Assembly: GCA_017522515.1 (NCBI GenBank)
Contig: JAFWZH010000315.1
Location: forward strand, 1-5,491
Reading direction: 5' to 3'
Length of the DNA stretch: 5,491 bases
Origin: Clostridia bacterium
GTDB lineage: Bacteria; Bacillota_A; Clostridia; UBA1212; UBA1255
Positions within the stretch are counted from its first letter, which is position 1; each line of letters begins with the position of its first letter. Position numbers and translations under genes: made by a program. Shown here piece by piece: positions 1 to 5,491 of this stretch. The notes under the pieces were generated by a model, which saw only the letters and a list, made by a program, of their open reading frames with translations, was not told where the DNA came from and ran no database searches.

Positions 1-2658
1 CATAAGTGCTTCTATAAGATTCATGTTGTTGAAAAATATGAGGAACTTGCATTTGATGAAATAGAATACAATGTGATTCCTGGTAAAATTTTTCGACTTT
101 ACACAAATAAGGATGCATCATATGTAATTTCCGATGATGATAGGGCATTAGTATATGATGATTATTATGACAATTATTGTAATGTAACTTGCTTCCTTCC
201 AGGTGTATATACTGCTATCGCATATACTGAAAATGGTGAGTTTACATTTACAACAATTAATGTTTCTGGTGAAGTAACAGATATTGAATCAAAAACTTCT
301 TATGAAGGTGAAAATGATACTTATAATACAAATTGGTATAAGTACGTTAATGAGTCAGATGTTTGTGAAATGTTAACATTTGACATTGCGGATAGTGATG
401 AAATAAGCTACGATGATTTATTCTATACACTTTATTATTCTGGCTGCTATAATCATCCATGTATGTACTGGGGAAGTTCAATCGAATATGAGGAGATATA
501 CGTACAGCCTGGTGAAGAAATATATGTAAGACCTTATGAAGGTAATGATGAACATTCTGCATATAACTTTACTATGACTGCCACACCTTATATATCAATT
601 GAATATGCTTTAGAAGAACAGAAGGATGTTGTGCTTGATCGTTATGATTACACAGAATATACATTCACTCCAGATTCCTCAGGCGAATATGAACTTACTG
701 CATTTTCAATAAATGAATTTAATTGGATTATTACAGATTCTGAAAATAATGTTGTAAAAAATGAGTCTTCATATGGTGCTGTATACAAAACATTTAACCT
801 GAAAGAAAATGAAAACTATACTATTAGATTTACTCCAGATTCAATGAAAGGAACAAGTAGTCTTACCTTTGAAATAACTAAGGCAACTGATGATATAATT
901 GTTGCTGATGTTAATACTGTTTATGACACAGGAATTATCCGTTCTGGTCAGACAGTATATTACAAGTTTGAAATTGGTAAAAATAGCGATAATCCTGCAT
1001 TAGATATTTTTGAGTTTTCAAGAGAATATAGTGACTATCTCTCATATACTGTTCTTGGTGCTGACATGTATACTCCATATGAACTTCATTGGGGAGATGA
1101 AAGTGCAAAACTGTATATCGAAGAGCCAACTGTAATTTATGTGAAAGTTGTAAATTATGGCAGTTCAGCTCAGGTTACTAATTTTGAGATTAAACAGTAT
1201 GAAAAAACGATAACTCAGCTTAGCGAAGAAGCAGAAAATACAGCTGAAATCGGTGCGTATGAAGCTGATTGGTATGAATTTACAGCTCCTGAAAACGGTA
1301 ATTACTGTATAAGTTTTGGTTTTGATTCATATACGGATAACTTTATGCCATTAAATTTTGAAATCTATACAGGTGACGATTTGGTATATGATGAAGACTT
1401 ATCAGCCTATTATATGTATGATGGCTATGGATTTAATCATACTATGGTTAAAGGTGAAAAGCTTTATGTTAAAGTAACAGGAAACTGTTCCGAAAACAAT
1501 GAGAACGGTGCAATGTCTTATAATTGGAGTATTACAAGTAACCAGACATATTTGCTTGAAGAACTGACGCTTGACACGCTTACAGAAGTAAGCACAGTTA
1601 ACGGAAAGCAGACAGTATTTAAGTTTACTGCACCTGTCTATGGTACATATTATTTCTGGTCTGAATCTAAACGTGATACGTATGGAATTCTTTCCAGTAT
1701 GCCTAATGGTGATTATATTGTAGATGATGATGATAATAGCGGATACGATCACAATTTCTGTATTACTTATAGACTGACTGCAGGTGAAACAGTTTATCTT
1801 CAGACAGGACAAGTTAGCGGTCGTAAAATCGAGTACAATATTATGGTTTCAAAGACTAATAACAGTCAGAACTATCGTCCTGTATTTGAATTTGTAGAAA
1901 TGAAGGTTAATACACCTGTTGAGGGAAGTTACTATAGTATCAAATCGTTCGATCGATTTAAATTCACTGCTGAAACAGCGGGTACATATGTATTTACATC
2001 TGAAAATGCTGTTAATAGGTTTGGTGATTTAGCTAATATGTATGGTGAATTATATAGTGATGATGCTTTGACAAATCAGTTAGCATATGATGACGATGGC
2101 AGTGAATCTTATAAACAATTCAGAATTGAATATGAACTTGAAGAAGGCCAGACTGTATATCTTAAGCCACGTAATTACTATTCTACTATGGAATGCGAGT
2201 ATGCTGTTACAGTAACTAAAACAGAGGAAATGAACGAAACTGAAATACTTGGAACTGTTGATTCTTATGGCGATAAAAGTACAAGTAGCAGTTTTAATAC
2301 CGACAGTTCAAGTGCAATAATACAGGTGAATTGTGTGAATTCAATTCCTATGGATTTCTATATGCTGACAAATTCTGAGATAAATATGTGGACAGCGTTA
2401 TCATTAGAGTCTGATGATAACAGAGAAAATGAACAGACAGGTATAGAATTCTCATTCAATTATGCTCCAATGGCTGATTGTTATTACATCTTTATTGAAA
2501 CAACTGACGGTTCATCAATTGGAGATATTGAGGTAGGTTATACTTATAATGAATTAGAGCCCGGATATGAAGATGTTTGTTCGGAATGCGGCGGTTTGAA
2601 TAGTGAACATACTCCAGAGTGTTCAATGGGCTTTGTAGAAGACGGAAGCGAAGATTAA
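1..2658 (+). CDS. 3' part of large extracellular protein with tandem PPC-like beta modules
   Basis: The frame is open from the first base, so the gene is 5' truncated by the window; the GTG at 73 is only an internal codon. At least 885 residues are present, closed by tandem stops TAA TAG (2656-2661). The chain is a series of beta-rich modules of about 100 residues. The clearest two (about nt 1555-1860 and 1880-2225) share FTAxxxGTYxF, then an acidic DDD(D)xSG or DDDGSE turn, then an aromatic strand and L-x2-G-x-TVYL. This is the pattern of PPC-like (pre-peptidase C-terminal) jelly-roll domains of secreted bacterial proteins. Weaker copies lie at about 610-890, 900-1200, 1212-1545 and 2236-2540, with more diverged ones before 600. 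The protein is acidic and very rich in tyrosine. The tail (2578-2622) has C-x2-C-x6-H-x3-C. I see no enzyme domain, membrane helix, LPXTG or dockerin here. The missing N-terminus could hold a signal peptide and a catalytic domain. Function unknown; binding or scaffolding outside the cell is inference. Confidence 0.85.
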   Translation, partial: HKCFYKIHVVEKYEELAFDEIEYNVIPGKIFRLYTNKDASYVISDDDRALVYDDYYDNYCNVTCFLPGVYTAIAYTENGEFTFTTINVSGEVTDIESKTSYEGENDTYNTNWYKYVNESDVCEMLTFDIADSDEISYDDLFYTLYYSGCYNHPCMYWGSSIEYEEIYVQPGEEIYVRPYEGNDEHSAYNFTMTATPYISIEYALEEQKDVVLDRYDYTEYTFTPDSSGEYELTAFSINEFNWIITDSENNVVKNESSYGAVYKTFNLKENENYTIRFTPDSMKGTSSLTFEITKATDDIIVADVNTVYDTGIIRSGQTVYYKFEIGKNSDNPALDIFEFSREYSDYLSYTVLGADMYTPYELHWGDESAKLYIEEPTVIYVKVVNYGSSAQVTNFEIKQYEKTITQLSEEAENTAEIGAYEADWYEFTAPENGNYCISFGFDSYTDNFMPLNFEIYTGDDLVYDEDLSAYYMYDGYGFNHTMVKGEKLYVKVTGNCSENNENGAMSYNWSITSNQTYLLEELTLDTLTEVSTVNGKQTVFKFTAPVYGTYYFWSESKRDTYGILSSMPNGDYIVDDDDNSGYDHNFCITYRLTAGETVYLQTGQVSGRKIEYNIMVSKTNNSQNYRPVFEFVEMKVNTPVEGSYYSIKSFDRFKFTAETAGTYVFTSENAVNRFGDLANMYGELYSDDALTNQLAYDDDGSESYKQFRIEYELEEGQTVYLKPRNYYSTMECEYAVTVTKTEEMNETEILGTVDSYGDKSTSSSFNTDSSSAIIQVNCVNSIPMDFYMLTNSEINMWTALSLESDDNRENEQTGIEFSFNYAPMADCYYIFIETTDGSSIGDIEVGYTYNELEPGYEDVCSECGGLNSEHTPECSMGFVEDGSED
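1555..2225 (+). repeat. Two best-conserved PPC-like protein modules in tandem
   Basis: These are protein-level repeats, diverged at the DNA level. Copy one spans about 1555-1860: KFTAPVYGTYYFWSES at 1621, DDDDNSG at 1723, then RLTAGETVYL. Copy two spans about 1880-2225: KFTAETAGTYVFTSEN at 1960, YDDDGSE at 2086, then ELEEGQTVYL. The order of aromatic strand, acidic turn and final TVYL strand matches in both. In PPC-type domains the acidic turn often lies near a bound metal; calcium binding here is only a possibility. Confidence 0.65.
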
Positions 2659-2688
2659 TAGATTTTTATAAAATCGATTATGAAAAAG

Positions 2689-2697
2689 TGACATAAT
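2689..2697 (+). promoter_or_regulatory. Candidate extended -10 promoter element
   Basis: TG at 2689-2690, one spacer base and CATAAT at 2692-2697 match the extended -10 form TGnTATAAT with one mismatch. No convincing -35 hexamer lies 16-19 bases upstream, where the sequence is plain A/T. If used, transcription would begin near 2703-2705, exactly at the 5' edge of the 15-bp hairpin core, giving a leader of about 157 bases before the downstream gene. In DNA this AT-rich such motifs also occur by chance, so this is tentative. Confidence 0.35.
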
Positions 2698-2765
2698 GAT
2701 TTCGATCTCCTCTTGTAAGCTTAATGTGTTTTTACATTTTCTTACAGGAGGAGATGTAGAAATCA
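2697..2765 (+). promoter_or_regulatory. Long interrupted hairpin in the intergenic leader
   Basis: The core stem pairs 2705-2719 (atctcctcttgtaag) with 2741-2755 (cttacaggaggagat), 15 pairs with a single T-G wobble. Inside it, aatgt (2723-2727) can pair with acatt (2734-2738) around a 6-base loop. Outside it, tgatttc (2697-2703) pairs with gaaatca (2759-2765) across a small asymmetric bulge. No T tract follows the core, so it is not a standard intrinsic terminator. The right arm contains aggaggag, a near-perfect Shine-Dalgarno sequence, sequestered by the left arm; the only ATG close behind it (2754) is followed at once by TAG. It could be a leader structure of the downstream gene, a 3'-end stabiliser of the upstream mRNA, or a protein-binding inverted repeat. 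Confidence 0.7.
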
Positions 2766-2767
2766 GA

Positions 2768-2826
2768 GATTTTTCTTTGATTCAGGTGCTGAAACAGGTT
2801 TTCAGTATCAGCATGAGAGAAAAATC
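2768..2826 (+). promoter_or_regulatory. Candidate antiterminator stem enclosing a small hairpin
   Basis: Segment 2768-2778 (gatttttcttt) is complementary to 2816-2826 (agagaaaaatc) over 11 positions with one T-G wobble. The right strand includes aaaaatc, the outer seven bases of the left arm of the terminator at 2820-2840, so the two structures exclude each other. Between the strands lies a second hairpin: 2785-2794 pairs with 2800-2809, with a core of ctgaaa and tttcag around a 5-base loop. An alternative pairing, tgctga (2787-2792) with tcagca (2808-2813), competes with it. The layout is that of an attenuator or riboswitch expression platform, but A/T tracts make some complementarity likely by chance. 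No ligand class is recognised. Confidence 0.4.
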
Positions 2827-2840
2827 ACGAAGTGATTTTT
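2820..2840 (+). terminator. Terminator-like hairpin just upstream of the second gene
   Basis: Left arm aaaaatcac (2820-2828) pairs perfectly with gtgattttt (2832-2840) around the loop gaa. The 3' arm ends in T5, so the structure can act as an intrinsic terminator with an A-tract and U-tract flanking a short atcac/gtgat stem; by symmetry it may act on both strands. The G+C content of the stem is low, so strength is uncertain. It ends only 21 bases before the ATG at 2862. It could therefore stop transcripts from the upstream gene, or stop transcripts of the leader itself unless the competing stem forms. Confidence 0.6.
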
Positions 2841-2845
2841 ATATA

Positions 2846-2851
2846 TGAGGA
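2846..2851 (+). promoter_or_regulatory. Ribosome binding site of the transglutaminase-like gene
   Basis: tgagga sits 10 bases before the ATG at 2862 and supports that start. An in-frame ATG at 2883, preceded at a similar distance by aaaggaag (2865-2872), is a second candidate; both leave a workable signal peptide. The site lies just outside the terminator-like hairpin and is not itself sequestered by it. Confidence 0.6.
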
Positions 2852-2861
2852 CGAAAATTTA

Positions 2862-5491
2862 ATGAAAGGAAGAAAAAAGTCTATGAGGAAACTAAAAAAA
2901 AATGTTTCAAAAGCGGCTGCCGTTGTATCTGTATCAATAGCTTGTTTAGGAATGTCACTTACGGCAAATGCTGAAAATGAATGTTCCGATAAGTTGGGGG
3001 ATTCTACAGTTGCTTTGGAATCCGGTTGTGAAAGTGAAATCCGTTCCACCAAAACATATAGCGATGATGAACTGTTGTATGGCTATATGCTTCGTGAATC
3101 CGGTGTTACACCGCAGCCTGACAAAACGCTTAGCGGAAATGATGTTTGTTATGAATCAGGTATATTAGCAGGCGATAAACTCACAGGTAAAGACGCTATA
3201 GCTTACAATTATTTAAAAAGTGAGATTCAGAAAATTGCTGCGGGTGAACGTACATCAACTGAAATTGAAATTCCCCTTGAAAAATTTGGACTTTCAACGG
3301 AAACTTACTATACAGCATCAGACCTTGGAGTTGATTATATCTATGATAGCAACGGATATAATAACTATGCTCTTGAGGCTGCTCGTTCATTAATCCTATT
3401 TGATTATGATAAGGTTATTAATGCTCTGTTAGTTGATTGTCCATATGATCTATATTGGTGTGATAAAACTTCATATAACGCTGCTTGTGGTGGAGGGTTA
3501 ACCTGTTATACAATAAATGGTGAGTATTGTCTGCAAATAACAAAGGGCGTTATTTTAAAGCTTTATGTATCAGTAAACTATTCTGAAAATAATGCCATAA
3601 AAACTACAATACTTCCAAACGACAGACTTTCAGCAGTCAGAAATGCAATTGCAAATGCCCAAAAAATAGTATCTGATAATAGTGATAAAAGCGGAAAAGA
3701 ACTTTTGAAAGCTTATTGCGATACAATAAGCGATTTAACAACATATAATAAAGAAGCAGCAGCTGATGAAAACTATCCATACGGAGATCCGTGGCAACTT
3801 ATATATGTATTTGATGGTGATCCAAATACAAATGTTGTATGTGAGGGATATGCAAAGTCTTTCAAATATCTTTGCGACTTATCAGGCGATTTGCTTCCAA
3901 ATACAAGTTGCATAATTGCAAGCGGTTATACAACCGGACGTCATATGTGGAACGTTGTAAATATGGATGACAATCAAAGTTATCTTGTAGATGTTACAGC
4001 TTATGATACAGACTCTGATGAGGATGTTAATATTCCGCAGAAGTATAAAGATACTTTTTTACTTGGCGTGCCTGTATCCGGAACTTATGATACAACATAT
4101 GAATTTTATTTCGAGGGTATGCAGTTTCAGCAAGGTAATTCTATATATACAATTAATCCTAAATCATATTACTATTCATACGGTGAGCCAACATTGGAAA
4201 CTCACAAAGCTAAATATCTGACTCTTGCAACAGTACCGTATGCAAATTATACATTTGTGCCTGCAAAGGTTGCAACATGTACTGAAAACGGAAATATAGC
4301 GTATTATACTGATTCAGATGGAAGATACTATATTCTTACTGATAATGGTTATGATGAAATAACAGCTTCTGATATTGTTATAAGTAAAAAAGGACATAGC
4401 TGGAATAATGTATCGTATACATGGAATTCAAATAATTCAGCAGTAACAGCTAAACGAATCTGTAAGCATAATGCAAGTCATATTGAAACAGAAACTGTGA
4501 ATGCAACATCTAGAATTACGAAAGACGCAACATGTACTGAAAAAGGTGAAACAACGTATTCTGCAACTTTCAGTAATACTGCCTTTGTTAAGCAGCAAAA
4601 GACAGTTGCTAATATATCTGCAAGCGGACATAATTACAGTGAGCCTGTTTATGAGTGGGAAAATGAAAGTGAGTCCTGTAAAGCATTTGCTTATTGTATG
4701 AATAATGGTTGTTCAGATGAAATTGAAGAAAAAGTGATAGCTGTAGCCTCGATAAAAACACCTGCTACATATGAAGATATGGGCTGGACAACTTATACAG
4801 CAACTTTTGTCAATTCTCATTTTGTATCACAGGTTAAGGATATACAGGATATTCCTATGCTTGCAAAAACAGCGGTAGTAATTCAATTTATCGATATTAA
4901 TGGAATTAAGGAAGATACGACTGTATATGCAGAAACATTTGAGGTTGATGACTTTAATGTGCCTAAGTCGCCTTATATGGATGGATATGTTTTTGAAGGT
5001 TGGTCGGTAAATGGAATATCCTATACATCCTCTGCAGCTTTGAAAACAGCAGTTGTATCTGCAGTATCTGAAAAACCTACAGATCCGGTAAAGGTAAGTG
5101 TAATCTATAAAAAGAAAAATCTGGAATTCAATGTAAGTGTTACAGGTGGTAAGCTTTCAAATGGCAACAGAAGTGATACTGTACAGGTTTCTGAACTTGT
5201 TGTAGCTAAAGCTTATTCATATATGAACGGCAACAAATTTTCTCACTGGGAGAGAAATGGAGTAAAGGTATCAACAAATTCAAATTATACATTCCGAATG
5301 CCGTCATATAATGTAACACTTACTGCTGTATATGTAACCAATACAACAACAGTCAGAAAAGTTGGAACAGCTATTATTGAAAACGTAACGCCAAATGCTG
5401 ATACAGGAAAGCTTTCGTTTGTATCAGTATGCAGTGTGCCTAATGGAAGCGTTATGGTTAAAGCTGGATTAGTAGCAACAAATAATAGTAC
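2862..5491 (+). CDS. Secreted transglutaminase-like cysteine protein with Cys-Thr-Glu and InlB-like repeats (3' partial)
   Basis: The reading frame runs unbroken from ATG 2862 to the window end (876 codons plus two bases, no stop). Residues 1-37 form a signal peptide: basic start MKGRKKSMRKLKK, hydrophobic AAAVVSVSIACLGMSL, cleavage after ANA. A transglutaminase-like core (PF01841 type) lies at about 190-400, with YDLYWCDK at 195-202, NVVCEGYAKSFKYLCD carrying Cys327, GRHMWNVV carrying His361 and YLVDVT carrying Asp377. Order and spacing fit a Cys-His-Asp triad, so activity is plausible: protein cross-linking, deamidation or proteolysis in this superfamily. Next come three Cys-Thr-Glu type repeats (466-514, 515-590, 591-667), then two InlB-B-like repeats (about 672-749 with GYVFEGW, and 754-824 with FSHWERNG and YTFRMPSYNVTLTAVY). 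A new domain beginning GTAIIENVTPN is cut off. The protein is probably cell-surface bound or released; substrate unknown. The anchor, if any, lies beyond the window. Confidence 0.88.
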   Translation, partial: MKGRKKSMRKLKKNVSKAAAVVSVSIACLGMSLTANAENECSDKLGDSTVALESGCESEIRSTKTYSDDELLYGYMLRESGVTPQPDKTLSGNDVCYESGILAGDKLTGKDAIAYNYLKSEIQKIAAGERTSTEIEIPLEKFGLSTETYYTASDLGVDYIYDSNGYNNYALEAARSLILFDYDKVINALLVDCPYDLYWCDKTSYNAACGGGLTCYTINGEYCLQITKGVILKLYVSVNYSENNAIKTTILPNDRLSAVRNAIANAQKIVSDNSDKSGKELLKAYCDTISDLTTYNKEAAADENYPYGDPWQLIYVFDGDPNTNVVCEGYAKSFKYLCDLSGDLLPNTSCIIASGYTTGRHMWNVVNMDDNQSYLVDVTAYDTDSDEDVNIPQKYKDTFLLGVPVSGTYDTTYEFYFEGMQFQQGNSIYTINPKSYYYSYGEPTLETHKAKYLTLATVPYANYTFVPAKVATCTENGNIAYYTDSDGRYYILTDNGYDEITASDIVISKKGHSWNNVSYTWNSNNSAVTAKRICKHNASHIETETVNATSRITKDATCTEKGETTYSATFSNTAFVKQQKTVANISASGHNYSEPVYEWENESESCKAFAYCMNNGCSDEIEEKVIAVASIKTPATYEDMGWTTYTATFVNSHFVSQVKDIQDIPMLAKTAVVIQFIDINGIKEDTTVYAETFEVDDFNVPKSPYMDGYVFEGWSVNGISYTSSAALKTAVVSAVSEKPTDPVKVSVIYKKKNLEFNVSVTGGKLSNGNRSDTVQVSELVVAKAYSYMNGNKFSHWERNGVKVSTNSNYTFRMPSYNVTLTAVYVTNTTTVRKVGTAIIENVTPNADTGKLSFVSVCSVPNGSVMVKAGLVATNNS
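4257..4859 (+). repeat. Three tandem Cys-Thr-Glu type protein repeats, the last degenerate
   Basis: Copy one (about 4257-4403) reads VPAKVATCTENGNIAYYTDSD and ends at GHSW. Copy two (about 4404-4631) contains KDATCTEKGETTYSATF and ends at GHNY. Copy three (about 4632-4859) contains TPATYEDMGWTTYTATF and ends in DIQDIP. Copies one and two share 17 identical bases (gcaacatgtactgaaaa, 4272-4288 and 4527-4543). In copy three the conserved CTEKG is replaced by YEDMG. Repeats of this kind are common in secreted proteins of Clostridia; their role is not settled, and a stalk or binding role is inference. Confidence 0.7.
4875..5335 (+). repeat. Two InlB-B-like (Listeria-Bacteroides type) protein repeats
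   Basis: The first copy runs about residues 672-749: VVIQFIDINGIKEDTTVY, then GYVFEGWSVNG with Trp714, ending in VSVIYKKKN. The second, about 754-824, resembles the divergent InlB B-repeat: FNVSVTGGKLS, then KFSHWERNGVKVSTNSNYTFRMPSYNVTLTAVYV with Trp796. These small beta-grasp-like modules are typical of bacterial surface proteins and probably space or display the catalytic domain. The family match is from pattern recognition only. Confidence 0.65.

Noticed and set aside
73..75. GTG as the start codon of the first gene
   Set aside because: The frame is open for all 24 codons upstream to the window edge, no ribosome binding site precedes it, and the protein pattern continues through it. The gene is simply truncated.
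1402..1812. Minus-strand ORF of 136 codons
   Set aside because: It lies wholly inside the well-supported plus-strand gene and has no RBS or recognisable family. The translation looks like the antisense of Tyr/Asp-rich codons.
2400..2658. Dockerin domain or LPXTG sortase signal at the C-terminus of the first protein
   Set aside because: There is no paired calcium-binding DxNxDG loop, no LPXTG and no hydrophobic tail with basic end. The tail is acidic and hydrophilic.
2661..2675. Small hairpin gatttt/aaaatc right after the first gene, as its terminator
   Set aside because: It has only six mostly A-T pairs, a 3-base loop and no T tract afterwards.
2754..2759. ATG TAG after the strong Shine-Dalgarno-like aggaggag
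   Set aside because: It is a one-codon ORF with only a base or so of spacing, so it is unlikely to be translated. It is kept only as a remark on the hairpin.
2659..2861. Known riboswitch, T-box, tRNA or CRISPR repeat in the intergenic region
   Set aside because: No class-defining core motif, cloverleaf, or repeat-spacer pattern could be seen. Covariance searches were not possible here.
2825..3052. Minus-strand ORF of 75 codons over the start of the second gene
   Set aside because: It is antisense to the signal peptide region and crosses the terminator hairpin, with no RBS or family. It is a shadow ORF.
3991..4221. Plus-strand ORF of 76 codons in another frame, and similar ones at 2968-3168 and 4501-4701
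   Set aside because: All overlap the transglutaminase-like gene, whose frame is intact from 2862 to the end with catalytic motifs.

Overview
The window is AT-rich (by eye about 35-37% G+C), on the standard code, and carries two large plus-strand genes for extracellular proteins. Both run off the window. The low G+C, the secreted modular proteins, the 'ATCTExG' Cys-Thr-Glu repeats and the transglutaminase-like domain beginning near YDLYWxDK point to a Clostridia-class Firmicute, most like Ruminococcus or relatives (Oscillospiraceae) from gut or rumen. That assignment rests on family recognition, not on a marker gene.

Region 1 (1-2658) is the 3' part of a gene that is already open at the first base. 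It encodes at least 885 residues of tandem beta-rich modules resembling PPC-like (pre-peptidase C-terminal type) domains. The protein is acidic and unusually tyrosine-rich, and it ends in a short tail with a C-x2-C-x6-H-x3-C motif. No catalytic domain, membrane anchor or sortase signal is visible in this part.

Region 2 (2659-2861) is a 203-base intergenic stretch dense in RNA-like structure. It holds a candidate extended -10 element, a long interrupted hairpin with a 15-bp core, a smaller hairpin, and a terminator-like hairpin ending in T5 just before the ribosome binding site of the next gene. An upstream segment can pair with the left arm of that terminator over 11 positions. The layout therefore looks like a transcription attenuator or an unrecognised riboswitch-like leader. 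I could match it to no known riboswitch class.

Region 3 (2862-5491, continuing past the end) encodes an exported protein of at least 876 residues. It has a signal peptide, a transglutaminase-like cysteine domain with an intact Cys327-His361-Asp377 triad, three Cys-Thr-Glu type repeats (the last degenerate), two InlB-B-like repeats, and the start of a further domain cut by the window. This gene has no stop within the window.

The shared strand, adjacency and shared extracellular, modular character suggest that the two proteins work at the cell surface or outside the cell, perhaps one as an enzyme and the other as a binding or scaffold protein. This functional link is inference. The strongest candidate for something undescribed is the leader between the genes.
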